Source of the DNA: CAZFLM01 sp964519955
GTDB taxonomy: Bacteria > Armatimonadota > Chthonomonadetes > Chthonomonadales > CAJBBX01
Direction: 5' to 3'
Assembly (NCBI GenBank): GCA_964519955.1
Contig: CAZFLM010000002.1
Coordinates: forward strand, 1-64,000
DNA: 64,000 nt
A program made the position numbers and the translations under genes. Below are positions 49,971-57,975 of the stretch, piece by piece. Each line of letters starts with the position of its first letter. The first letter of the stretch is position 1. The notes under the pieces were generated by a model. It saw only the letters and a list, made by a program, of their open reading frames with translations. It was not told where the DNA came from and did no database searches.

Positions 49971-50759
49971 ATGCCCCTGGCCGATATCGAGCTGGTGAAG
50001 TCCGTTGTGGTGGAGGCCGGCAAGGCCGCCCTGGCGCGCTGGGGCACCGTTGGCGCGGAGATCAAGACGGACACCACGCTGGTGACCGCCGTCGACCGCG
50101 ACACGGAGCGGTTCATCGAGGGCGCGCTGTCGCAGAGGTATCCGGACTACGCCTTCGTCGGCGAGGAGTACGGCTGGCGCGGCGAGCGCGACGTTCCCGT
50201 GTGGGCATGCGACCCCATCGACGGCACGACGAACTACGTCTACGGCCTGCCGCACTGGTGCGTCTCGGTGGGGCTCATCCACGAGGGCGTCTCGCAGCTC
50301 GGGGCGCTCTACCTGCCGGTGACCGACGAGTTGTTCTGGGCGGTGCGCGGCGAGGGAGCGTTCCGCAACGGGGAGCGCATCCACGCGACCGACCGGGAGT
50401 GCATGGGCTCCGAAGACCCCATCTGCTTCACGAGCAACGCCTCGAAGACCCTCAGTACGGAGGCCATCCTGGGGCGCGTGCGCTGCCTCGGGAGCATCGC
50501 CTCGGAGCTGGCCTACACGGCTCGCGGCAACCTGGTGGCGACGATCGGGCTGAGCGAGGGCATCGTGGACATCGGCGCGGCCCTGTGCATCTGCTCCGAG
50601 GCCGGCTGCGACTTCCGCTACCTCGAAGGCCCGGCGGTCGACCTCGAGGAGCTGCTGCGGGTGAAGCGCACCACCAAGCACTTCGTCTACGCCCCGCCGA
50701 AGCTCGCGGCGTTCCTCCAGCAGCACCTGCGCGTCCGCGCCGAGCTGCCCGCATCGTAG
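49971..50759 (+). CDS. Inositol-monophosphatase-family phosphatase
   Basis: The product is a 262-residue metal-dependent phosphatase. FVGEEYG gives the first metal-binding Glu pair, DPIDGTTNYVYGLPHW the catalytic core, and the last metal-binding motif reads GIVDIGAALCICSEAG, where a consensus WD is replaced by VDIG. The reaction is removal of phosphate from inositol-1-phosphate, histidinol phosphate or PAP, not resolvable here. TAGGAGAG lies just before the ATG. Confidence 0.82.
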   Translation: MPLADIELVKSVVVEAGKAALARWGTVGAEIKTDTTLVTAVDRDTERFIEGALSQRYPDYAFVGEEYGWRGERDVPVWACDPIDGTTNYVYGLPHWCVSVGLIHEGVSQLGALYLPVTDELFWAVRGEGAFRNGERIHATDRECMGSEDPICFTSNASKTLSTEAILGRVRCLGSIASELAYTARGNLVATIGLSEGIVDIGAALCICSEAGCDFRYLEGPAVDLEELLRVKRTTKHFVYAPPKLAAFLQQHLRVRAELPAS

Positions 50760-50978
50760 CGACCGGGGCCTTCTGAGCGTGGCGCCGCCGGCCCCGCAAA
50801 AATGCTGTGTGTTTCCTAGGAGGAAGAATGCTCGCTAGCTAGAACTGGTTGTACAATGTAGTCAGGCTAATGCAGGCATTGTCGTGCGGAAGCAGCGTTC
50901 ACCACGCCGCGCGCAGACATGACCCGTTGCGTTCGGCTTGGGACTCGCTGGGGCGATCGAGACGCCGGGAGGTAAGCG

Positions 50979-51257
50979 ATGGTCCAGGCTGATCCTGTGC
51001 AAGAGGTACGGCCCGAGCACGGCGGACGCGGGTGGCACGGCGACCCCGAAGGCCATGCCCAGGCCGGGCGCAAGGGCGGCGCCAAAGTGGCGGTCAACCG
51101 CTCGCACATGTCCGAGATCGGGCGCAGAGGCGGCGCGAAGGTAGCCGTCGATCGCGCGCATATGGCCGAGATCGGGCGCAAGGGAGGCGTGAAGGTCTCC
51201 AGCAATCGGGAGCACATGGCCCAGATCGGCCGCAAGGGCGGCGAGAGCAGAGCCTGA
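50979..51257 (+). CDS. KGG-repeat stress-response protein
   Basis: The product is a 92-residue basic, Gly-rich protein with three to four KGG units: HAQAGRKGG, HMSEIGRRGG, HMAEIGRKGG and HMAQIGRKGG. The repeat is that of general-stress proteins (E. coli YciG, Bacillus GsiB, fungal con-10), which protect during desiccation or starvation but have no known enzymatic activity. GGAGGT lies five to six bases before the ATG. The gene is monocistronic, ending at a strong hairpin. Confidence 0.85.
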   Translation: MVQADPVQEVRPEHGGRGWHGDPEGHAQAGRKGGAKVAVNRSHMSEIGRRGGAKVAVDRAHMAEIGRKGGVKVSSNREHMAQIGRKGGESRA

Positions 51258-51271
51258 CCGCACTTATCATT

Positions 51272-51303
51272 GGGACCTGCCCGACTGCTCACGGGCAGGT
51301 CCC
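51272..51303 (+). terminator. Terminator after the KGG gene
   Basis: GGGACCTGCCCG pairs perfectly with CGGGCAGGTCCC around an 8-base loop, 14 bases after the stop. Confidence 0.75.
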
Positions 51304-51328
51304 GCTGTCTCTCCGGGAACAGGCCGCT

Positions 51329-51511
51329 GTGACCGACGCCGGAAGATGCCGCAGAGCCGTCCTGCTGTTCCTATCCCTCGTTGTCGCCACCGCCCTACCG
51401 GCCTCTGCTGCCCCGAAGACCCTCAACGGCGAAACCGCCCTCACGCTCGCGCGCAGGGTCGGCTACGCTGCCATCGCCGAGATGCTGCGGGAGGTCGGAG
51501 CGACGCAGTGA
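51329..51511 (+). pseudogene. Signal peptide fused to a last half ankyrin repeat
   Basis: This 60-codon frame from GTG 51329 encodes a good signal peptide (about 11-28, ending ASA-APK) followed directly by NGETALTLARRVGYAAIAEMLREVGA, the C-terminal part of an ankyrin repeat protein. The repeats between seem to have been lost, so this is probably the relic of an internally deleted exported ankyrin protein. No ribosome-binding site is obvious. It ends next to the convergent small gene. Confidence 0.5.
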
Positions 51512-51775
51512 TCAGCGCCGCTTGCGCCGCTCCGAGCCACGGCGGCGACGCCGGCGGGACCACCTCTGCCGCAACACATTCAGTCGTGCTGCCTCCGCTG
51601 CGTCGGCTGCTTCGACGAGGGCGATCGTATCGTCCTGGATCAGATCCCATTCCCTGCAGATCGCAAGGTCCTCCTCGGCGTTGGCGAGACACCCCTCCGC
51701 GATCTCACGGCTGAGCTCTTCGAGGCGCTGCTCCTCGGCACGACGGGCAACCGCGCCCGCTGTCCTCTGACCCAT
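51512..51775 (-). CDS. Small charged protein after the alpha-galactosidase gene
   Basis: The product is an 87-residue protein with an acidic helical middle (EELSREIAEGCLANAEEDL) and a strongly basic tail (WSRRRRRRGSERRKRR). The layout resembles antitoxin-like or nucleic-acid-binding small proteins, but I recognise no family. AGGAGGTGAT lies just before ATG 51775, overlapping the alpha-galactosidase stop, so the two are probably co-transcribed. It could equally be a spurious coupled frame. Confidence 0.4.
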   Translation of the reverse strand: MGQRTAGAVARRAEEQRLEELSREIAEGCLANAEEDLAICREWDLIQDDTIALVEAADAAEAARLNVLRQRWSRRRRRRGSERRKRR

Positions 51776-51783
51776 ATCACCTC

Positions 51784-54267
51784 CTACTCCTTCACGCGCC
51801 GGTACTCCACCATCTCCGAGCCGTGCGGCTCCGTGACCGTCAGCGCGAAGCCCTTCAGCAAGTCCGCGCCCTTCGCTCGGCGCTTCTCCCCAGTGTTCTC
51901 GAACCGCAGCTCGTACTCCGCATCCGGCGTGAGGCCGCGCAGCGTCAGGTCCGCCGTACGGTACGGGCTCTGCGCGTGGCGGAACGCCAGGATGAGCCCG
52001 GCGTCCAGGTCGGCGCGATGGTACTGCGAGGCGATCCAGTGCGTGGCCTGGCGCGTGCAGGGCAGCGCGGGGTAGAACGCGCCGGTTAGCAGGGGACGCA
52101 GCTCCCGGTAGCGGTCGAGCAGCGCCTTGCCGCGCGCCGTGTCGAACTTCGGGTCGTCCGTGATCCACCCGAGGCACAGCGATGACGCCAGCACGGACCG
52201 GAACGAGTAGTCGTCCAGCCGGCAGAGGTGCGCCACGATGGTGTTGTTCGGCAGGTACTGGCTCAGGCTCCAGAGGCTGTTCTGGTCCACCTCGTTGTCG
52301 AACCAGTAGTCGGTCTTCTGGTGCAGGTGCATGCGGCGCACCGTCTCCACGTCGATCCGCCGGCCGCCGCTGGCGCACTCCTCGCGGATGCTGTCGGGCC
52401 AGGTGGTGGCGATGCGGTCCCAGTAGGCGTAGAGCCCCTCGACGTACCGAATCTCCGTCATCCCCTGCCGGTCCTGCGCATCGTTGAACCGCCAGTAGGG
52501 AAGCGGGTCCATGTTGAAGTCCTGCCGGTAGAAGCGGAACCCGGGCAGGTCCATGAAGCCCTTGACGATGCCGAAGAAGTGCTCCTGCACCTGCGGCAGG
52601 CCGAAGTTGAGCAGGTAGGTCCCCTCCTCCGCCTTCTGGCTCTTCAGGCACCACTCCGGGTGCTTCTTGTGGATGTCCGTGCCCGCCACGACGCGCTCCG
52701 GCTCGTACCACAGGCCGTAGACCATCTTGTTGTCCAGCGCGGCCTTCGCGACGGGGGCCATGCCCTGCGGGTAGGCGTCCTTGCGCGGTTCCCAGTTCCC
52801 CGCCCCGGCCGGCCATCCCCCCTCGAACCAGCCCGCGTCGGTGATGAGCGCCTCCAGCCCGAGCGGGGCGTAGGCGCGGATGAGCGATATCTGGTTCTCG
52901 GCGGTGCATTCGTTCAGCCAGCCGCCGCCGCGCGTGAAGCACGTATTGCAGAAGAGGATCGGTTCGGGCGCCTTGCCGGCGCGCTTCGCGGCGTAGTGCT
53001 TCTGGATCAGCTCGCGGAAGCGGGCGTTGGCCTCCCACGTGTCGCCCGGCTGGAACAGGATGAGCATGCGGGGCGTGCGGATCTTCTCGCCCGGGTGCAG
53101 CGTCAGGTGCGTCAGCTCCATGCCGGCCGCGATGCGCACCCGCGCGTTGTCCTCGGTGCTCGCCGTCGCCGCCCACTGCCCGGACCACCCGACCGCGACG
53201 ACGGCCGAGCCCTTGCCGGTCTCCACTTTGAAGAAGGGGAAGTCCTTGTTGGACGACCGTCCGCCGCCGGCGGCCAGACTCGCGGAATGGCCGTCGGCGA
53301 CGGTCTCGACCACCGGGTCGAAGTCCGTCGGATCGGCGGGGGCGCCGTTGGAGCGGTAGAGGCGGAACGGGGTCGCCTTGTCGATGGCGCCTTCCAGCGC
53401 CAGGTCCATGGCCTGCACGTCGCTGAGGATCGGCGTGTCGGCCTTGCCGGTGTTCTCGAAGGTGAGCAGCCACTCCAGGGCGCCGAAGTCGCGGTAGCGG
53501 ACGACCTCCCAGCCCACGCGCAGGCCCGTGGCGGCATCGGTCCAGGTTGTCGCCCAGACCGCACGGTCAGCGTCGCCCGGTCGATCCTGGCGTACCACGG
53601 TCCATCCTGGCAGCAGCGCGTCGCTCAGTTTGCCGCCGTAGACGAACGAGAACGGGTACCGCGCCCGCACGTCGACGCCGCCGTCGGGCATCTCGTCGAC
53701 GCGCACCTTCTTGCCGGAGGCCAGCTCGATCTCCGCCTCGGCCCAGTCCGCGTGGTCGCAGCCGGGCCCATCGCCGGCATCCTCGACGCGCAGGTCGAAC
53801 GCGCGCGCCTCGCCGAGAGCCACGTCGACCCGCACCGGCTCCATGCCGCCGCGCAGCACCTCGGAGCGGAACAGCTCCTTCCCGCCCGCCTGGACGACGA
53901 AGGCGACGGAGCCCTGCCCGCCGGCGGTCCGCTCGTTGTTGTCCACGCCCACCCAGGCCGCGAACCGGGCCATGGGCTCCGGCGAGGAGATTCCGATGCG
54001 GCTGACCGAATGCGTGCCCAGCCCGTGCGAGTAGCTCTTCGACCCGATCTTTATCGGCGTGGCGATGACGGACCGGTTGATCTCCAGCTTCTCGTAGTCC
54101 TGACGCACCAACCGGCGCGCCGGAACTGAGAGCGCAGCCGGCGCAGGATAGGGCACCTTCAGCACGCCCTCCTGCCAGTCGACCACCTCGCGCGGAAGCT
54201 CGGCGGCCGATGCCACCGATGCCCCCAGCAGTACCGAAACGACCACCAGCGCCCCGACCACGCTCAT
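51784..54267 (-). CDS. Secreted alpha-galactosidase, GH36/27 clan, with NPCBM domain
   Basis: The product is an 827-residue secreted enzyme. A signal peptide (cut near ASAAE) precedes an NPCBM-type domain (about 55-190: SYSHGLGTHSVS, WVGVDNNE), an N-terminal beta domain and a GH36-like barrel. GLWYEPERV, the nucleophile Asp near 580 in YRQDFN and the acid/base Asp near 640 in CASGGRRIDVE identify the clan GH-D family. It hydrolyses terminal alpha-galactose from galactomannan or raffinose sugars. It is 21 bases downstream of the GH43/32-like enzyme, in an operon. Confidence 0.87.
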   Translation of the reverse strand: MSVVGALVVVSVLLGASVASAAELPREVVDWQEGVLKVPYPAPAALSVPARRLVRQDYEKLEINRSVIATPIKIGSKSYSHGLGTHSVSRIGISSPEPMARFAAWVGVDNNERTAGGQGSVAFVVQAGGKELFRSEVLRGGMEPVRVDVALGEARAFDLRVEDAGDGPGCDHADWAEAEIELASGKKVRVDEMPDGGVDVRARYPFSFVYGGKLSDALLPGWTVVRQDRPGDADRAVWATTWTDAATGLRVGWEVVRYRDFGALEWLLTFENTGKADTPILSDVQAMDLALEGAIDKATPFRLYRSNGAPADPTDFDPVVETVADGHSASLAAGGGRSSNKDFPFFKVETGKGSAVVAVGWSGQWAATASTEDNARVRIAAGMELTHLTLHPGEKIRTPRMLILFQPGDTWEANARFRELIQKHYAAKRAGKAPEPILFCNTCFTRGGGWLNECTAENQISLIRAYAPLGLEALITDAGWFEGGWPAGAGNWEPRKDAYPQGMAPVAKAALDNKMVYGLWYEPERVVAGTDIHKKHPEWCLKSQKAEEGTYLLNFGLPQVQEHFFGIVKGFMDLPGFRFYRQDFNMDPLPYWRFNDAQDRQGMTEIRYVEGLYAYWDRIATTWPDSIREECASGGRRIDVETVRRMHLHQKTDYWFDNEVDQNSLWSLSQYLPNNTIVAHLCRLDDYSFRSVLASSLCLGWITDDPKFDTARGKALLDRYRELRPLLTGAFYPALPCTRQATHWIASQYHRADLDAGLILAFRHAQSPYRTADLTLRGLTPDAEYELRFENTGEKRRAKGADLLKGFALTVTEPHGSEMVEYRRVKE

Positions 54268-54288
54268 CGCTCCACCCTTCTCCCAGGT

Positions 54289-55515
54289 TCAGCGCGTCAC
54301 GGTCCAGATCTCGCCCGGCCTCACGGTTACCTCCGGGCCGGAGAACAGCAGCGTCTTGCCATCGTCCGCCCACACGTCGAAGTGCCCCTTCAGCGGCACG
54401 TTGGCGGGCAGGCCGAACCGCACCGCGTCCGGCCCGTGGGCAGCGTCCGCCTCGATCGGGCTGCCGGCCGACGACACGAACACGACTCGCTTCTGCAGCC
54501 ACTTCGCGAAGATGCGGTTCTCGTTCAGCGCCGGCACCGCGCCCGCGCCATAGAGCGCGCCGAGCAACCGCTGGCCGTCCACCACCCAGCCGATCGCGAC
54601 GATGTACTTGTCGGCGCCGGATTGGTTCCGCGCATACTCCTGCGGCGCACCGAAGCGCATCCCGTCGTTCGAGAGGCTGTACCACAGGTGCTGGCCGTTC
54701 ATGTGCAGCCCCATCACGTACCACTTCTTGCCGCCCACGTCGAAGCGCTTGACATCGTTCGGCGCCATCTGGGCTGCGAGGCACGGGCCGTCCAGCGCGA
54801 ACGTGTGGAAGTCGCGGCTGGTCGCGCGGTAGATCGTGCCGAAGTGCTTGAAGTCGTTGAAGTACATCCGGTCGACGCCGTCCTCGTGCAGCACCACGTT
54901 CATCCCGTTGATGTCCGCGCTCGCATACGGCGGGTGCCCGGTAACCTGGACGATGTCCTCCATCCTCGCGGCGTAGGATGCGCTGCCGTTCCAGGTATGC
55001 GCGTCGGGGCTGGTGAAGGCGGCCGGCTTGTTCAGGCCGTCCTTGTCCGGGTAGGCCGTCGCGAGCAGATGGTAGGAGCCGTCCGGCAGGCGCGTGGCCG
55101 AGCAGTTGCACACGTGCACGAACGCGCCGTGGTCGATCAGCAGGCGCCGGTCCTCGAACGTGATGAAGTCCTTCGTAGTGCGCGAGTAGATGCGGTCATT
55201 GCCGGACTCCACGCCATCCCAGGCGCCGTAGAAGACGCGCCACCCGTCGCGCTCCCGGACGATCGAGGGCGCGTAGATGTTGCGGAACTTGCCGGGCATC
55301 GGCTCGACGATCGGCGCCGGGTCGTTGTAGACCAGGTGCAGCGTTCCCGCCTGCCACAGCTTCGGGTCGAAGGCGTCCGCCCGCACGCCCCGCACCTCGA
55401 CGCGCGCCCCGATCGGCGCACCGGCGCCCGTCCGCTTCACCGCCATCGTCGCCCCTCCACCATGCGCCGCCTGCCCGTACGCCAGAGCCGCCGCCAACAC
55501 GAACGTCGTGGTCAT
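54289..55515 (-). CDS. Secreted five-bladed propeller glycosidase (GH43/32/117-like)
   Basis: The product is a 408-residue exported protein. A signal peptide is followed by blade-like repeats: YAPSIVRERDGWRVFYGAWDG, ATRLPDGSYHLLATAY, DINGMNVVLHEDGVDRMYFNDF and FDVGGKKWYVMG. The pattern fits GH43/GH32/GH117-type five-bladed beta-propeller enzymes with Asp and Glu at blade starts. Specificity cannot be assigned; arabinan or beta-galactoside is plausible. GGAGGGAG precedes ATG 55515. It is first gene of an operon with alpha-galactosidase. Confidence 0.68.
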   Translation of the reverse strand: MTTTFVLAAALAYGQAAHGGGATMAVKRTGAGAPIGARVEVRGVRADAFDPKLWQAGTLHLVYNDPAPIVEPMPGKFRNIYAPSIVRERDGWRVFYGAWDGVESGNDRIYSRTTKDFITFEDRRLLIDHGAFVHVCNCSATRLPDGSYHLLATAYPDKDGLNKPAAFTSPDAHTWNGSASYAARMEDIVQVTGHPPYASADINGMNVVLHEDGVDRMYFNDFKHFGTIYRATSRDFHTFALDGPCLAAQMAPNDVKRFDVGGKKWYVMGLHMNGQHLWYSLSNDGMRFGAPQEYARNQSGADKYIVAIGWVVDGQRLLGALYGAGAVPALNENRIFAKWLQKRVVFVSSAGSPIEADAAHGPDAVRFGLPANVPLKGHFDVWADDGKTLLFSGPEVTVRPGEIWTVTR

Positions 55516-55790
55516 CCTGCTCCCTCCATCGTGCATCTCCAGGGCCGTCGTGCGCAATGCAGCGCTACGGCCCCTCGACCCCCAAGAACTGGGGGAGAAC
55601 CTGCCAGTGCCGCCGGCCGCCTCCGCATCGCCGTGGGAGATCCAACACCCGACCGCACCGCGACCACGTAGACTCCCCCAGGGTTGGGGGCTTGGGGGGG
55701 CCGCCGGGCACCGGTCCGCCAGATCCGACACCCTACCGAGCCGCGACCACGCAGACTCCCCCAGAACTGGGGGCTGGGGGGCCGCCGCCC
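55516..55790. repeat. Tandem hairpin repeats with CCCCCAGAACTGGGGG cores
   Basis: At least three related cores (about 55572-55594, 55673-55700, 55758-55782) of the type CCCCCA-gaac-TGGGGG occur with shared linkers (ccgcgaccacg.agact), a period of roughly 85-100 bp. The block lies between two leftward genes and contains no frame. Confidence 0.78.
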
Positions 55791-57116
55791 CTACCCCGCC
55801 AGCTTGGCCAGGCACCGATCCAGCTTCGCCAGGAACAGGCCGATGTCGTCGAGCGTCACGTCCAGGACCGGGCGGAGGCGGATGGTGCGGCGGCCGGCGC
55901 CCAGGAGGAGCATGTCCTCCTCCTCCAGCGCGATGCGCTTCAGCTCGCCGCGCGTGTCGCCGTCCGGCATGCAGAAGCCCTGGTAGAGGCCCATGCCGCG
56001 CACGTTCGCCAGCGTGTCGGGGTGCTTCGCCGCGAGGGCGCGCAGCCCGTTCCCCAGCGCCTCGGCCTTCTCCGGCACCTGTTCGATCAGCCGCTCCTGC
56101 TCGACGATCCGCATCTCCTCGACGAAGCGCACCATGTCGGCCAGATTGCCGCCCCACGTCGAGTCGAGCACGCCGTGGTCGCGCATCGGGTAGAGCATGT
56201 AGACCGCACCGTTGCCGAACTTCTTGGCGACCGCGATTGCCTGCGGCGGGTGCGGCAGGTCGAACTGGTCGGCTGCGAACATCGTGCCGGTCTGGCCGCC
56301 CGCGGTCTGCACCTCGTCGAAGCCGAGATACGCGCCGTGCTGGTGCGCCAGCTCGCTCAGCCCGCGGAAGAACTCCGGCAGCGCGACGCGGTGGCCGCCC
56401 GCGCCCTGCAGCGGCTCGACGACGATGCCCACGATCTCGCCGCGATAGCGCTCCAGGCAGTCGCGCACGATCTCCAGGCTGCGCTCCGTCTGCGTCCGGT
56501 TCCACTCGTCGGACTGGTCTGCATCGATGAACGGGAACGGCACCTGGATGTTGCCCGGCACGAACCCCTTGAAGTCCTTCGTGATGATGGGGTCGTGCGA
56601 GAGCTGGGTCACGTTCAGCGCGAAGACCGTGCGCCCGTGGAAGGCCTGGTCGAAGTAGACGAAGCGCCGCGTGCCCGGCAGCCTGCCCTCCGCGAGCAGC
56701 TTCTCGTCGTGGAGGTTGATCAGGTACTTCATCATGTTCTCGACAGCCTCGGCGCCGGAGTTGACGGCGTAGACCTCGAGCTTCTCGCTGCGCATGCACC
56801 GCGGGGCCAGATCGTAGAGCTTGCGATAGTAGGCGAGGCACTCGGGCGTGAGGAAGTCGGGGTTCGCGACCTTGTTGTTGGCCGCCCGGGCGATGCGGGC
56901 CACGTGCTCCGGGTCCGACAGGCGCGGGTGGTTGTGGCCGAGCAGCTTCGAGCCGTAGTAGCCGGCCCAATCGAAGATGCGCTGGCCGTCTACCGTCACC
57001 ATCCACATGCCGCGGCACTGCTCGAGGTCGAGCACGAATGGCTGCGGGTCCATCACGACGTAGCGGCGAAGCTCGTCGATGAGCGTGGCGCTCTTGGGTG
57101 CGGGGTACTGGGACAT
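55791..57116 (-). CDS. Class III aminotransferase, lysine-6-aminotransferase-like
   Basis: The product is a 441-residue fold-type I PLP enzyme. FVLDLEQCRGMWMVTVDGQRIFDWAGYYGSKLLGHNHP, the PLP Lys near 297 in VAKKFGNGA, the phosphate contact NSGAEAVENMMK and DEVQTAGGQTG are visible. The first segment matches L-lysine 6-transaminases, which start beta-lactam or aminoadipate pathways; ornithine or GABA transaminase are alternatives. ATG 57116 has GGAGGAG upstream. No partner gene of a lysine-catabolic operon is adjacent. Confidence 0.78.
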   Translation of the reverse strand: MSQYPAPKSATLIDELRRYVVMDPQPFVLDLEQCRGMWMVTVDGQRIFDWAGYYGSKLLGHNHPRLSDPEHVARIARAANNKVANPDFLTPECLAYYRKLYDLAPRCMRSEKLEVYAVNSGAEAVENMMKYLINLHDEKLLAEGRLPGTRRFVYFDQAFHGRTVFALNVTQLSHDPIITKDFKGFVPGNIQVPFPFIDADQSDEWNRTQTERSLEIVRDCLERYRGEIVGIVVEPLQGAGGHRVALPEFFRGLSELAHQHGAYLGFDEVQTAGGQTGTMFAADQFDLPHPPQAIAVAKKFGNGAVYMLYPMRDHGVLDSTWGGNLADMVRFVEEMRIVEQERLIEQVPEKAEALGNGLRALAAKHPDTLANVRGMGLYQGFCMPDGDTRGELKRIALEEEDMLLLGAGRRTIRLRPVLDVTLDDIGLFLAKLDRCLAKLAG

Positions 57117-57280
57117 GGTTCTCCTCCGGCCGGCCCACCGGCCTATCGCAAGCGCACGCACCGTTGCGGCGCAGGGGTCTGTTCAGGACGGTCGCCTCCG
57201 TTCCCTGCTTCGGGGAGGATGGCGCGGCGCTCAGGCAGAACAAGTGACGGACACACCGAGACGAGCAAGGGAGCGGCTCC

Positions 57281-57853
57281 ATGGACGCGACACGATGTGG
57301 CTGGTGCCTGGGCACCGAGTTGATGACGCGCTACCACGATGAGGAATGGGGCGTGCCCGTCCACGATGATCGGAAGCACTTCGAGTTCATGGTACTCGAT
57401 AGTGTCCAGGCCGGACTAAGCTGGCTGATCGTGCTCAAGAAGCGCGAGTCGTACCGCGAGGCGCTGCACAACTTCGACCCGGAGCGCGTGGCCGCCTACA
57501 CGGAGGCGGATGTCGAGCGCCTGATGGCAGACCCGGGCATCGTGCGCAACCGCCTCAAGGTCCTGGCCACCATCGGTAACGCGCGCTGCTTCCTGCGGGT
57601 GCAGGAGGAGTTCGGCTCGTTCGACGAGTACGTCTGGCGCTTCGTGGACGGCAAGCCGATCAAGAACGCCCACGAGACGATGAGTACGATCGCGGCAAGC
57701 ACGCCGCAGTCCGACGCGATGAGCAAGGACCTGAAGAAGCGCGGCTTCAGGTTCGTGGGCAGCACCATCTGCTATGCCTACATGCAGGCGGCCGGCCTCG
57801 TGAACGACCACGTGGTGAGCTGCTTCCGCTACGAGGCCTGCGGCCGGGCTTAG
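57281..57853 (+). CDS. tag: DNA-3-methyladenine glycosylase I
   Basis: The product is a 190-residue DNA repair glycosylase that excises 3-methyladenine. The start RCGWC with Cys6, YHDEEWGVPV with His19 and the C-terminal NDHVVSCF (His and Cys) are the Tag zinc snap, and AGLSWLIVLKKRESYREAL surrounds the base-binding pocket. Length matches E. coli Tag. GGGAG lies seven to eight bases before the ATG. It is divergent from the aminotransferase gene. Confidence 0.92.
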   Translation: MDATRCGWCLGTELMTRYHDEEWGVPVHDDRKHFEFMVLDSVQAGLSWLIVLKKRESYREALHNFDPERVAAYTEADVERLMADPGIVRNRLKVLATIGNARCFLRVQEEFGSFDEYVWRFVDGKPIKNAHETMSTIAASTPQSDAMSKDLKKRGFRFVGSTICYAYMQAAGLVNDHVVSCFRYEACGRA

Positions 57854-57858
57854 GACTT

Positions 57859-57908
57859 GGGACTTGGGGCTGGGGGCCGGAGCCTGGCGCGCGCCAGCCC
57901 CAAGTCCC
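57859..57908. repeat. GGGACTTGGGG palindrome
   Basis: GGGACTTGGGGCTGG (57859-57873) pairs perfectly with CCAGCCCCAAGTCCC (57894-57908). It follows tag and belongs to the same family as elements at 20944 and 49871. It may serve as a terminator. Confidence 0.75.
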
Positions 57909-57975
57909 AGGTCCCATGTCCCGACACGCGTCCATCTGCGGTTCCATTCGCCGTCTGCCGTACTGGAGGAGAACC

